Below are positions 43,830-54,500 of a stretch of 64,000 bases of DNA, in pieces. The position numbers were made by a program, and so were the translations under genes. The stretch spans positions 124,001 to 188,000 of the forward strand of contig NZ_FOTD01000001.1 in NCBI RefSeq assembly GCF_900114465.1, written 5' to 3'. Origin of the DNA: Trichococcus palustris (GTDB lineage: Bacteria > Bacillota > Bacilli > Lactobacillales > Aerococcaceae). Positions within the stretch are counted from its first letter, which is position 1; every line of letters begins with the position of its first letter. The notes beneath the pieces were generated by a model, which did not search any database, had not been told where the DNA came from, and was given only the letters and a program-made list of their open reading frames with translations.

Positions 43830-46682
43830 ATGGATATTTTAGCCCCTATTTTTGAGCAAATCAAAAAGAAAGAAAAGCGGCATAAAGAAAAAATATTAGT
43901 CGGGCTCATCGATGTTACCGCTGAAGAATATGCCTCATTAGAAAAAAAAGCCAAAGAGATAATGGTAAGTTACAAGCACCATCCCTACATTTATCCAGCA
44001 CAATGCGACATTTTGTCTATCTATGCTATTCTTTTTGATATGTATAAATATTCTGGCGATCGCTTTTGGGAGTCTTTGGCGATACATGTTGGGTTGGATG
44101 AAAAATTCGTGCGGGATATCATCATAGAAGCAATGAAAACAACCTTCGAGAGCCGATACTGGAGTTTTTATCAAACAACCAGAAATGAGTATGTCGAAAC
44201 AATCCGAATGCATGGAATAATCGGAAATGACAGCTCAGGAGACAAGATTATCTATGCGCTCTATGTCATCTATCTAAAAGATTTTGAAAAAGAAATAACC
44301 AGCGAAAAGCTGGATCTATTCTTTCCTTATTTACGAAAAATATTCAAAAAGTATGAGGGCAGCGCGGATGAGAATGCCACTACATATGATGTAAATGGCA
44401 TTACGTACATTCGCGGACAGATACCAAAGTCCTTTATGCATGCCTTTTTGCTCAATCCTTCTGCGGTCGCTACCGTGCTGAAGAATATTTTTTATTACTT
44501 TGAAGATATGGAGTGCGGAAAGAGCGAACGTTGTACAATCAATGAGCGATTCGAAAACAAGATTAATGTCAGCTTTAAAAGAAACGATGCCTTTGAAAAT
44601 GAATATACAAGGGCGTACATTCATAAAAAGCCAAAGAGAATTCCGCAGAAGGATAAAATTGAGTATCAACAAAGAGCGGTCCGACTGCATGTGCCAAGGC
44701 ATTTTATCGATTTCCAGTCGAATGAAGATCAGAATGTAGTGCTTAAGGTATTCAACTTCCAGCATTTGTTGAAAACTACCCCGATGAATATATCTTCTGG
44801 GGGCATTGGTTGGAAAAGTGATCCCATTGATTTAACTTTTGCAAAGCAATATAAAAATATACGCTATACAATAGAGAAGAAAAAGACAAAAGAAATAATT
44901 TATGACAGTAAGAAAGAGCTTTATCAAGAGAGTGTAAATGAGAGCAAGAAGTTGAAAACGAAAGAAACATCACCTATACCAGATACGAAAAAAGAGCCTC
45001 TACCGTTGAATACAAATGTATTCACCCTGCATCCAAACGGGGAGAGAATCGAGACTTCATTGAATGAGTTGAAACCAGGGTATGTTTATGAAATTTCACC
45101 GCCGAATGGATTCAGTATTGATAAGGCCGATCACAAAAAAACAAATGAAAGTCTTTTTGTTTTAGCAATGAATCGTACTGAAGTGTATGACGGGGAAATG
45201 AAATACTGTATTCGGCCACACAAACGGATGATTACTTTTTCTCGTGAGCAATACATCCCTAGACTGAGTGTAAGTGTTGACGATATATCATATGATATTT
45301 TGACGGGCACAAATAGAGTCGGTATTGTGATGGGATTTCCGTATTCATTGAATGAGTTGCAGCTAAAAGTGAATGACGAAATCTATGGTGGATTAGCCAT
45401 TCGAAAAAAACTACTAAAAGAAGTAAAACTAATGGATAATGGCGATTTTTTGTATGTCATGGAAATATCAGAAGGATTGAAGAAACAAGACACAAATATG
45501 CTTCAAGCCTATATAAACATAAAAGGTTTACAGTTGAAATACGTCCAACAGCGTTTCTATTACGATCCGGAGTGGTCATTCAGCTATCAACACGTGCAGT
45601 TTCAAAACAAGGAGTACATCCAAATAGACAATGTTTCTCAGTTGGATAGTAGCAAAGAAATAACCAACATGGACGATACCAAATTGTCGCTATTCCTCAA
45701 ACAACAAGATAAACCGCTCCAAGTTATTCTTAATAAAGGGAAGGCGAAAAAAGAGAATAGGAGCCTCTCGATTAAAGAGATTGAAACGGCGTACTTGTAT
45801 GATCCAGATTCGAAGCGGACAGTGACGGATGATGACAAGGGAAGAATTTTATCTCAACTTCATGATGAGTGGAATGAGATCATAAAGGAATTAATTAGCC
45901 TTTTACTCAAGGACACAAGTGCTGACAGCTTCATTGACAATCTCATGAATAACTATCTCAGTTTCAGGGATACGTTTGCTGGTTGTCTACTTGAAGTAGA
46001 TGACGAATTTACAGATCATATATTGTCCGGACTAAGTAATGCACTATTTGGCGAAGCCACTGCGGATGGTAAATACAACAAATATGTTAAAGAGCTAATT
46101 AGAATCTTAGCTGCCAAACAATCAGAACCAGCGACACAACGACATATTGCGACTGCATTGAGAGCTTATCAGATACCAATCGAGGATGAGAAGCTTCACG
46201 GGAATATTAATAATGTTCTACATTATCACGCACCAGTTTCTGCCAGAAAAAATGAGCTATTTTCAGGAGAGATTTTGCTGAATGATATTTCACCGGAAAA
46301 CCAGAAACTTTCGCTTAGGCTTTATAGATTGGCTACCAACCCGACATTAAGTGAGTTTGATACGATACTAGAAGTTAAAGATATTCAGGCAGAGTACCCT
46401 GATAAAGATGCCATGTCCTATTATGAATTGATAATTACCTTCAAGCTCTTTATATCAGATAAGCAGCTTGCCAACAGCATTGTCGATAGGCACTTGTTTA
46501 TGGCCATGTTTTATCAATTTGTAATTGAATACAACAGAGAGACCATCTGTGAGTTCATGAATGAATTGGAGAAACACATAGACAAAAAAGTGAATGAGCA
46601 AGAAAATCTTCTCATTCGGGAACGTCTAATTCGGGTTGCGAAAACTTTGAATCTGGATGTACTAATCACAAAAACGGTGTAA
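43830..46682 (+). CDS. Large protein of unknown function inside the restriction locus
   Basis: 950 residues, no recognised domain. There is no Walker A, helicase motif, obvious nuclease motif, signal peptide or membrane helix. The N-terminal 230 residues are helical with repeated aromatic blocks ('HHPYIYPAQCDILSIYAILF', 'YSGDRFWESLAIHVGL'). A Lys/Glu-rich linker near 360-400 leads to a beta-rich middle (about 405-610) that could be Ig-like strands, and a helical C-terminal part from about 690. AAGGAAGAG precedes the ATG. The gene is AT-rich compared with hsdR and ends in its own perfect terminator, so it looks like a cassette inserted between hsdR and the methylase genes. A defence role is inferred from position only. 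Confidence 0.8.
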   Translation: MDILAPIFEQIKKKEKRHKEKILVGLIDVTAEEYASLEKKAKEIMVSYKHHPYIYPAQCDILSIYAILFDMYKYSGDRFWESLAIHVGLDEKFVRDIIIEAMKTTFESRYWSFYQTTRNEYVETIRMHGIIGNDSSGDKIIYALYVIYLKDFEKEITSEKLDLFFPYLRKIFKKYEGSADENATTYDVNGITYIRGQIPKSFMHAFLLNPSAVATVLKNIFYYFEDMECGKSERCTINERFENKINVSFKRNDAFENEYTRAYIHKKPKRIPQKDKIEYQQRAVRLHVPRHFIDFQSNEDQNVVLKVFNFQHLLKTTPMNISSGGIGWKSDPIDLTFAKQYKNIRYTIEKKKTKEIIYDSKKELYQESVNESKKLKTKETSPIPDTKKEPLPLNTNVFTLHPNGERIETSLNELKPGYVYEISPPNGFSIDKADHKKTNESLFVLAMNRTEVYDGEMKYCIRPHKRMITFSREQYIPRLSVSVDDISYDILTGTNRVGIVMGFPYSLNELQLKVNDEIYGGLAIRKKLLKEVKLMDNGDFLYVMEISEGLKKQDTNMLQAYINIKGLQLKYVQQRFYYDPEWSFSYQHVQFQNKEYIQIDNVSQLDSSKEITNMDDTKLSLFLKQQDKPLQVILNKGKAKKENRSLSIKEIETAYLYDPDSKRTVTDDDKGRILSQLHDEWNEIIKELISLLLKDTSADSFIDNLMNNYLSFRDTFAGCLLEVDDEFTDHILSGLSNALFGEATADGKYNKYVKELIRILAAKQSEPATQRHIATALRAYQIPIEDEKLHGNINNVLHYHAPVSARKNELFSGEILLNDISPENQKLSLRLYRLATNPTLSEFDTILEVKDIQAEYPDKDAMSYYELIITFKLFISDKQLANSIVDRHLFMAMFYQFVIEYNRETICEFMNELEKHIDKKVNEQENLLIRERLIRVAKTLNLDVLITKTV

Positions 46683-46706
46683 TTTATATAAATTACACCG
46701 TTTTTT
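46671..46706 (+). terminator. Perfect terminator overlapping the stop of the 950-residue gene
   Basis: AAAACGGTGTAATT and AATTACACCGTTTT are perfect complements around TATATA, followed by T. The TAA stop lies in the 5' arm. It separates hsdR and its neighbour from the hsdS/hsdM transcript. Confidence 0.9.
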
Positions 46707-46708
46707 GG

Positions 46709-46737
46709 TTGACTTTGTATATATTAATCGGTAAGAT
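46709..46737 (+). promoter_or_regulatory. Promoter of the hsdS'-hsdM-hsdS operon
   Basis: TTGACT (46709-46714) and TAAGAT (46732-46737) are 17 bases apart, immediately after the terminator and 48 bases before the start codon. Confidence 0.6.
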
Positions 46738-46784
46738 AGATAAATAAGGATGAAATTTCAAGAAATTACAAAGGAGATGAGGGG

Positions 46785-47375
46785 ATGAGGTATCAAATAG
46801 ATGAGATAGCCAAGCTCCAACCAGGACAATTGCTGACTCGTATCACAGAAGTGAATGACCCGAATGCCATTGGTTATGTAGTGTACTCCGGAAAGCATTT
46901 TTTAACCGATTCATTTCAGCACGAGTCGGATGACGGAAAACAAGATAAAATCATCCGAACAGATGAAACCGTGATGCTTGCCGAACAAGGTATGCTCCTG
47001 ATTAGCCTGACAACGAACAAGGCGGCCATTGTCAGCACCGAACATGAGGGACACCTACTGACTTCAAACTATGTCCGGGTAGCTTACGATGCCAACAAAA
47101 TAGATCCGAATTATTTTTGCTATGTCTACAATGAGTCGGATGAAGTAAAAAAGCAAATTGCCATGAATGAACAGGGAGCAAGTCTTGTATCCCGATTAAG
47201 CCTGCAGCAATTACGCAAGTTTGAACTTTTTTGTCCCCCTTTAGAGGACCAGCATAGAGTAGGTGCGATATACCGTCTCCAGCAAAAAAGAGAGCTGCTG
47301 AAATTAGAAAAAAGCAAGCTAGAAAAATTGGCAGTGCATGCTTTACTAAATAAATACCTACAAGGGAGAAAATAA
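46785..47375 (+). CDS. Half-size HsdS-like protein (single target-recognition domain)
   Basis: 196 residues. It has the form of one target-recognition domain plus one conserved helix: 'GMLLISLTTNKAAIVSTEHE', 'SNYVRVAYDANKIDPNYFCY', 'VSRLSLQQLRKFELFCPPLE', then 'DQHRVGAIYRLQQKRELLKL' as the spacer helix. Full HsdS proteins have two such units and about 400 residues. It starts two bases' distance before hsdM and is co-transcribed with it. It might dimerise to give a second specificity, or act as an adaptor; the full-length HsdS downstream makes it non-essential for ordinary activity. GGAGATGAGGGG precedes the ATG. Confidence 0.8.
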   Translation: MRYQIDEIAKLQPGQLLTRITEVNDPNAIGYVVYSGKHFLTDSFQHESDDGKQDKIIRTDETVMLAEQGMLLISLTTNKAAIVSTEHEGHLLTSNYVRVAYDANKIDPNYFCYVYNESDEVKKQIAMNEQGASLVSRLSLQQLRKFELFCPPLEDQHRVGAIYRLQQKRELLKLEKSKLEKLAVHALLNKYLQGRK

Positions 47376-47377
47376 AA

Positions 47378-49003
47378 ATGAGTACATCAGCAAAACAAAA
47401 GGTGCAACAAACAGAACTACATAAGAAACTATGGTCCATCGCCAACGATCTGCGCGGTACAATGGACGCCAGCGAATTTCGTAACTATATTCTAGGACTG
47501 ATCTTCTACCGCTACCTATCTGAAAAAACGGAACAACGGGTAGCTAAGCTGTTGGAAGAAGATAACATCACCTATGAAGAAGCATGGAATGATTTCGAGT
47601 ATCAAGAAGGCCTGAAGGAAGAATTGATAGCCCAAATCGGGTATGTCATCGAGCCTCACGACCTATATTCAGCAATGGTGGCGGAAATAGAAAAGGGTGA
47701 ACAAGGGAATTTCGACGTCGAAGTACTCGAAAAGGCCATCAATAAAATTGAAGAATCCACTTTAGGTCACGCTAGCCAAGAGGACTTCAATCACCTGTTT
47801 GATGACATGGATCTATCTTCATCCCGATTAGGGAATTCCGTTAAGGCACGATCCAGTCTGATCGCGAAAGTCATCATTAACCTCAATACCCTAGATTTCA
47901 TGCATGAAGATGCGGAAATTGATGTGCTAGGGGATGCCTATGAATACTTGATTGGACAGTTTGCAGCGAATGCAGGCAAGAAGGCAGGAGAGTTTTATAC
48001 ACCTCAACAAGTTTCCAAGATTCTGGCTAAAATCGTAACACTCAACAAAACCGACCTGAAAAATGTCTATGACCCGACTTGTGGATCCGGTTCGTTGTTG
48101 CTTCGCATAGGGAATGAAGCGAATGTCCGCCATTACTATGGACAGGAGCTCAACAGTACCACCTACAACTTGGCCCGCATGAATATGCTGCTGCACGAAG
48201 TATCCTTCCAAGATTTCGATATAGAAATAGGTGACACCTTGGAGCATCCACATTTTGATGACATGCGTTTCGAGGCCGTTGTTGCCAATCCGCCATACAG
48301 CGCGAATTGGAGTGCCGATGCGAAATTCCTGGATGACGAACGTTTCAGTAGCTACGGCAAACTGGCACCGAAATCGAAAGCAGACTTCGCCTTTGTCCAA
48401 CACATGATCTATCATCTGGATGACAACGGCACAATGGCGGTTGTATTGCCGCACGGCGTCCTATTCCGTGGAGCGGCTGAAGGAACTATTCGCCAATATC
48501 TCATCGAAGAAAAGAACTATTTGGATGCGGTCATCGGGTTGCCCGCCAATGTATTCTACGGAACCAGCATTCCGACCTGCATCCTGGTTTTCAAGAAATG
48601 CCGCCAAAACGACAATAGTGTTCTCTTCATCGATGCATCAAATGAATTCGAAAAAGCGAAGAATCAAAACAATCTGACCGATGCGAACGTGGAAAAGATC
48701 GTGACTACCTACAAAAATAGGGAAGCAATCGAAAAATACAGCTATGTGGCTACTTTGGATGAAATCAAGGAAAACGACTACAACCTAAACATTCCGCGCT
48801 ACGTGGATACGTTCGAGGAAGAAGAACAAATCTCGCTTGAGGAAGTTGCAACCGCGATTCAACATACCCAAAAAGAAATCATGCAAGCAGAGAAGGAATT
48901 GTTTGCGCTGTTTGGAGAATTGCATGGAACAACCAAAGAAGCGGAACGAGAATTGCAGAATGCGCTAGCGAAATTGATGAATGTTGGTGATGGAAATGAG
49001 TAA
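47378..49003 (+). CDS. hsdM: Type I restriction-modification DNA methylase subunit M
   Basis: 541 residues. The N-terminal HsdM helical domain ('ANDLRGTMDASEFRNYILGL') is followed by the N6-adenine methylase domain with motif I 'DPTCGSGSLL' (232-241) and motif IV NPPY (304-307). A C-terminal helical tail contacts HsdS. It uses S-adenosylmethionine to methylate host sites, and the SAM riboswitch 7 kb upstream lies on the same strand. GGGAG precedes the ATG. The 3' end overlaps hsdS by eight bases, so M and S are translationally coupled. Confidence 0.97.
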   Translation: MSTSAKQKVQQTELHKKLWSIANDLRGTMDASEFRNYILGLIFYRYLSEKTEQRVAKLLEEDNITYEEAWNDFEYQEGLKEELIAQIGYVIEPHDLYSAMVAEIEKGEQGNFDVEVLEKAINKIEESTLGHASQEDFNHLFDDMDLSSSRLGNSVKARSSLIAKVIINLNTLDFMHEDAEIDVLGDAYEYLIGQFAANAGKKAGEFYTPQQVSKILAKIVTLNKTDLKNVYDPTCGSGSLLLRIGNEANVRHYYGQELNSTTYNLARMNMLLHEVSFQDFDIEIGDTLEHPHFDDMRFEAVVANPPYSANWSADAKFLDDERFSSYGKLAPKSKADFAFVQHMIYHLDDNGTMAVVLPHGVLFRGAAEGTIRQYLIEEKNYLDAVIGLPANVFYGTSIPTCILVFKKCRQNDNSVLFIDASNEFEKAKNQNNLTDANVEKIVTTYKNREAIEKYSYVATLDEIKENDYNLNIPRYVDTFEEEEQISLEEVATAIQHTQKEIMQAEKELFALFGELHGTTKEAERELQNALAKLMNVGDGNE

Positions 49004-50213
49004 TAAAAAGCAGCAAATTCCTTCCATTCGTTTTGAAGGTTTTATTGACGCTTGGGAACAGCGTCAGTTAGGTGAGGCATTGGTGGAAATGAAGAGTGGA
49101 CTATCACGATTGCTTTCAAATGAAGATATAGGTCTTCCTGTTATTAGAGCAAATAACATAAATAATGGGAACCTTGATTTAGTTAATGATATAAAGTACT
49201 GGTATGTTAATGATCCTCAAGGAGCAAATACTAGAAATTATTTAGTTCATAAAAGTGACATATTAGTTAATTTTATTAATAGTGAAGCAAAGATGGGAAC
49301 AGCGACAATTGTTACTATAGAGCCTATTAGAGATACTATTTATACTACTAATGTTTTAAAACTTAAAACTAATGAAAACAATAATCCATATTTTATTTTC
49401 TCTTTAACCATGACAGGTAGTTATGATAAATATGTAAAAATCATTACAAAACCAGCGGTAAATCAAGCAAGCTTTACCACGGTAGATTTTAAAAAATATG
49501 AATTTTTTGCTCCTAAATTAGAGGAACAAACCAGAATCGGGAATTTATTTAAGCAACTGGATGATACTATCGCTCTTCATCAGCGTCAACTGGATAACTA
49601 CAAACAACTAAAGAAATCCATGATACAAAAGATCTTCGACCAAGAGCTTAGGTTCAAAGACGTAGATGGAAATGATTATCCCAAATGGAAAAGAGGTACC
49701 CTTGGAGAAATTTCAGAAATAATCATGGGACAATCTCCAGATAGTGCTAACTATACATCCAATGAGCAAGATACAGTTTTAATTCAGGGAAATGCAGATT
49801 TAAATGGAGGCAAAATCACTCCTAGGATTTACACTACTCAAATAACCAAAACATGTGAAGCAGGAGACATTATATTAACCGTTCGTGCTCCAGTGGGGGA
49901 TCTGGCCATTGCTAATACAAGGGCATGCATTGGGCGTGGCGTGTGTGCTATAAAAGGAGACCCGTATATTTTTCACTATTTAGAAATGATACGTGATACT
50001 GATGGATGGCGTAAAATAATACAAGGGAGTACCTTTGAGTCAATTAATTCTAATGATGTTAAAGATCTACTCATAGATGTTCCAAGTAGCGAAGAGCGAA
50101 AAAAAATTGCTATCTTTCTTTCTGCGTTAAACAAGAAAGTCGAAAATCAAGAAAATATGATTACCTTACTGAAAGAACAAAAAAAAGGATTTATGCATCA
50201 ACTGTTTATATAG
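48996..50213 (+). CDS. hsdS: Type I restriction enzyme specificity subunit S
   Basis: 405 residues from the ATG at 48996, in frame with an earlier ATG at 48981. The layout is the classic two-fold one: 'IRFEGFIDAWEQRQLGEALV', target-recognition domain 1 (about 20-165), conserved helix 'QTRIGNLFKQLDDTIALHQR', domain 2 starting 'DYPKWKRGTLGEISEI', and a final helix 'ERKKIAIFLSALNKKVENQE'. The first recognition domain is markedly AT-rich compared with the start of the gene, as expected for exchanged recognition modules. It overlaps hsdM by eight bases. The recognised DNA sequence cannot be predicted here. Confidence 0.95.
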   Translation: MSNKKQQIPSIRFEGFIDAWEQRQLGEALVEMKSGLSRLLSNEDIGLPVIRANNINNGNLDLVNDIKYWYVNDPQGANTRNYLVHKSDILVNFINSEAKMGTATIVTIEPIRDTIYTTNVLKLKTNENNNPYFIFSLTMTGSYDKYVKIITKPAVNQASFTTVDFKKYEFFAPKLEEQTRIGNLFKQLDDTIALHQRQLDNYKQLKKSMIQKIFDQELRFKDVDGNDYPKWKRGTLGEISEIIMGQSPDSANYTSNEQDTVLIQGNADLNGGKITPRIYTTQITKTCEAGDIILTVRAPVGDLAIANTRACIGRGVCAIKGDPYIFHYLEMIRDTDGWRKIIQGSTFESINSNDVKDLLIDVPSSEERKKIAIFLSALNKKVENQENMITLLKEQKKGFMHQLFI

Positions 50214-50342
50214 ATATGAATACATATTCACATAAAAATTATTGGCGTTTCCAATGATAAATTAATATAGGAATTATTCTATTTGACTAAATGCTTAGTG
50301 GGTCAGATAATACTGGATAAATACAGTGGAAGGTGATTTCAT

Positions 50343-51395
50343 ATGAATGGACATAAAACTATAAACGAGCTATATTACCCAACTGTTGAAGTATATGATA
50401 ATGATGAGTGGATTAATCTATCATTACTTTATAAGGATAGCATAACCTTTATCTTGCCCGAGGGCACTAGGAATCATTTATCCGATATTGCATTGAAGAT
50501 ACAGAGTTCTGGAATAATAGATTATTATGAACCAAAAAAAAGTGATATTAACAGGATTTCGACTGACTTTAAAGAGACTGTTGATAATATTTTAGAGTAT
50601 TGTGAAAACAGTTGGTTGAAGAATGAAATATTATGTGGAGAAAAGAATAATTTAATTTTAAAAGGTAAAATTAATGGTGATATATATGAGTATTTGTGCA
50701 GTAAGAATCTTGTAATCCCAACCCATTCAGGTTTAATGACCTCTAAATGTTTAGGAGCAATTTTCATGGAATTTTTAGCTGAAAATATTGCGGAAAGGTC
50801 ATATGTAGGCAAAGAAAGTGAGCAAAAAAAATATATTTTAACAACAGATGATACAAATTTTAAATATATTAATAGTATTTTTGAGGAGTTAGAATCCTAT
50901 TCCAAAACTACAAGAGATTGTGCGATGGAAAATGCGAACTTTGAATATGTTAAAACGTTCCTATTAAAGCGTTGGCTGCCTGATAGAGAAGTAGATTTAG
51001 ATAAATTGATAGATTTGAGAAGAAATAACAGGACTTTTGAATTATCTAGAAAAGCGTTTAATGATGGTATAACCAATTTGCCAGAAGAGTTAATAAATGG
51101 AAATGAATTAAAAGCACGAACTATTACGAGCGAATTAATAGATATTCAAAGTGAAATAAAAAGTTTAATTGAAGGACTAGGAGCAGGATCAAGACAAGAA
51201 TTTGTGAGCTATTGTTTGGATGCAGTAGCAGAAAGCGTTATACCGGGGTACCCTTTGATTAGAAATATTAGTAATGTTGTTTGTGGGAAATATGAGAACA
51301 GAAATGAGGGCGCTAAAAAAATATATTATGCTACAGAGAATTATAAAAATAAAAGAAAAATCAAGAAATATATCGAATTTGTCAAGCGGGTGTAA
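50343..51395 (+). CDS. Hypothetical protein at the end of the restriction locus
   Basis: 350 residues, strongly AT-rich gene, preceded by GGAAGGTG. No known motif was found. It is soluble and mostly helical in the second half ('ELIDIQSEIKSLIEGLGAGS'), with a basic C-terminus ('NYKNKRKIKKYIEFVKR'). A small hydrophobic patch ('AESVIPGYPLIRNISNVV') is too short and polar to be a clear membrane segment. Its place directly behind hsdS and before a terminator suggests an accessory defence gene, such as an abortive-infection protein; this is a positional guess. Confidence 0.7.
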   Translation: MNGHKTINELYYPTVEVYDNDEWINLSLLYKDSITFILPEGTRNHLSDIALKIQSSGIIDYYEPKKSDINRISTDFKETVDNILEYCENSWLKNEILCGEKNNLILKGKINGDIYEYLCSKNLVIPTHSGLMTSKCLGAIFMEFLAENIAERSYVGKESEQKKYILTTDDTNFKYINSIFEELESYSKTTRDCAMENANFEYVKTFLLKRWLPDREVDLDKLIDLRRNNRTFELSRKAFNDGITNLPEELINGNELKARTITSELIDIQSEIKSLIEGLGAGSRQEFVSYCLDAVAESVIPGYPLIRNISNVVCGKYENRNEGAKKIYYATENYKNKRKIKKYIEFVKRV

Positions 51396-51470
51396 AAGTT
51401 TCAAAAAATATCATTAACAAATGATACGCACATGCATATCTCTTATGCGGTCATTTTTCGTAATTGTATT

Positions 51471-51511
51471 AAAAAAGCAAAAATCCTAATTTTGAGGATT
51501 TTCGCTTTTTT
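51471..51511 (+). terminator. Terminator at the right edge of the defence island
   Basis: AAAATCCT and AGGATTTT plus flanking AAAAAAGC/CGCTTTTTT form a hairpin followed by T. It separates the AT-rich island from the GC-rich rexBA operon. Confidence 0.8.
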
Positions 51512-51591
51512 ATTTACCCTTAAACCCAATGTTTCACCATCCCCTTATGGTAAAATGGTCTTATTGATTCAAAGGAACAGGAGGGGATCCG

Positions 51592-54500
51592 ATGGGGTTA
51601 CAGTTTACATTAGGCAAGGAATCAGCGGATAAGAAGCAGGCGATCTACCAGAAGATTTCACGGATAATGGCGGAGGAGCCGGATGCAAATATATTTGTGC
51701 TGGTGCCGGAGCATGCGAAGTTTGAGGCGGAGATGTCCATCCTGGACAAGCTTTGGGAACTGAATGGTTTCAAAGGCCAGGACATGATGGGTTCGATGAA
51801 TCTGCAGACGTTCAGTTTCAGCCGGTTGGCATGGTATCTACTGAAGAAATCGCCGATTTTCCAGCAGCAGCAATTGACCGAAGCAGGTTTGAGCATGCTG
51901 GTCCGGAAGATCCTTTTGGAGAAGGAGAACGACCTGGTCTTATTCCGGCGCGAGGCCAACAAGGAAGGCTTCATCCAACAGCTGACGGACTTGTTCCTTG
52001 AGCTGAGGAGCGGCCGGATCGAAGAGGAGGACCTGAAGGGCATCCTGGCGAAACAGGACGACTCTTCCAACGGAACGGATTTCCAGCTCAAGCTGGAGGA
52101 ATTGACGGCCCTTTACCATGCCTTCAACGCGGCGCTCTTGGACAAGTATCTGGAGAAGGAATCGATCCTCGAGGCGCTGGCCGGCGTCATCGCAACGATG
52201 GATATGCAGGACACCTATATCTTCATCGACGGCTATTACCGCTTCACGGCCCGCGAACTGCAGATCGTCACGACCCTTCTGCGTGCAGCGAAGCAGGTGA
52301 CGATCACATTGGCGCTGGATAAGGCGTACGTCAGCGAACCGCCGGCCATGCACCAGCTGTTCTACACGGCCGGCTCGACCTACCATATGCTGTACCATCT
52401 GGCGCGCGGCATGGGTGTGCACGTCATGAAGGACGAATGGATCGCGAAGGATACGGACGGCTACGGCGCCGGCATCCTCCGCTTGGAGGAATATTGGATT
52501 GCATCTTCCGACGTGAACGGCAACAAGCTTCAGGATTCGTTTGCATTGACGGAGGAGCAGCAAGAAAACATCCAGATCTGGGGATGCGAAACGAAGCAGG
52601 CGGAAGTCTTCCATGTGGCGAACCACATCAAGAAACTGGTCGCCGAGGAAGGATACCGCTACAAAGACATCCTGATTCTGGCACGGACGGTCGAGGAATA
52701 CGAGACAATCGTGAAGCCGATCTTCGACCAGTCCGGGATGGACGTCTTCTACGACAAAGCCGACGCCATGAAGCACCACCCGTTCATGGATTTCATCGAT
52801 GCATTGTTCCGCATCCGCCAAAATTATTGGCGCTATCCGGACATCATGCGCTTGCTGCGGACGGAATTGCTGACGCCGGCAGCGCACGGCAATCCGGAAG
52901 CGCTGGAGGCGACGCTGAAGGAAATCCTGCAGTTCCGCGAAAAGGTCGATGTGACGGAGAATGTGCTGCTCGCTTACGGTTATGAAGGCAACAGCTGGAT
53001 GTCGAAACAGGACTGGTACTTCGCGACCTTCGCCGACGAAAACGGCAACGCCAACCAAAGTGCGGAGGACAAGAAGATGCAGGAGACCGCAAACGAGGTC
53101 CGCAACTTCCTGAAAGATCTGCTGATCCCGTTCTACCAGAAGATGGTGAAGGCCAAGACCGGCCGCGAAGCCGCGACGGTGCTGTACCATTTCCTCATTG
53201 CGGCCAAAGTCGACAAGCAGATGATTTTCTGGCGTGATGAGGCGCTGGCGCAGGAGGATTTGACGCTGGCGCGCCAGCAGGAGCAGATCTGGAAAGTGTT
53301 CCTGAATCTGCTGGACGAATACGTCGAACTGCTGGGGGACAGCCCCTTCAACGCGGCGGCCTTCCATGAAATCCTGTTGACGGGATTCCAGAACGCGACG
53401 TTCAGCCTAGTGCCGCCGAGCATCGACCAAGTCGTCTTCTCGAGCATCGAGGGGGCGCGTTTCGAGCCGTCGAAGGTGGTCTTTTTGATGGGGATGACCC
53501 AGGACCACCTGCCGGCCCAGAAGGAGACCAAATCCCTCCTGACGCAAGAGGACCGGGAGCAGCTCAGCGGCTCCTTGAGCGAGGAGAAGTATCTGCATCC
53601 GACGACCGCCGAATCGATGGCAGCCGAACCCTACGTCGCCTATCAGGCGTTCCTGTCGGGCACGGAGAAGGTCATCTTCAGCTATCCGATGAGTTCGGAG
53701 GACAGCAAAAAGTCGCCGAAGCTATCGCCCTATGTTTCGCGCATCGCCAACGCCCTGAACATCCCGGTCGTGGTGAAGCCGCAGGACATCGCAGACGCGG
53801 GCGACACGACCGCATTCCTGGGCACGAAGGAACAGAACGTCAGCCAGCTTGTCCATCTGCTGCGCAAACAGCGTTCCACGAACGAAACAATCCCGACGCT
53901 GTGGAAATACATTCTGGCGTACATTGCCAAGGATCCGGAAACGAAGGCAATCATGCAGCAGGTCTTCGCCAGCCTCTGGCACAAGAATGTGCCGAGCAAG
54001 CTAACGGCGCCGGTCGCCGAACAGCTATACGGGAAAGACCTCTATCTGTCGGTCTCGCAGCTGGAACGCTATTTCGAAGATCCGTACAGCCACTTCCTAC
54101 AATACGGATTGAAGCTGAAGGAACGGGCCAAATACGAACTGTCCGCGGCCGGTACGGGCGAATTCTTCCATGAAGCCTTGGAACAAATCGTCAACCAGCT
54201 GAAGAGCAAACTGATAGATACCGATAACCTGACCGAGGAGACGGTGCAGCACATCGCCGATGAAGTCCTGAAGATCCTCTACGGGAAGGAGAAATACACA
54301 ATCCTGTCCACCTCGAACCGGATGGCCTTCATCCGCGACCAACTAGGGGAAACAATCCAGAAGATGGCGTGGGTCATCAACCAGCACGGCAAACGGACGG
54401 CCCTGAAGAATGTCAGGACCGAAGCGGTATTCGGCCAGATGGGCGGCGAAGCGATGCTGGAAGGCCTGCATATGCCGCTCAAAAACGGCGGCACGCTGCA

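Noticed and set aside
51940-53367. 475-codon open frame on the minus strand opposite rexB
   Set aside because: It is antisense to a clear RexB coding region; GC-rich codon use leaves the opposite frame free of stops. The product is Gln/Val/Arg-rich without domains. The same holds for minus-strand frames at 54343, 55371, 56649 and 57825.
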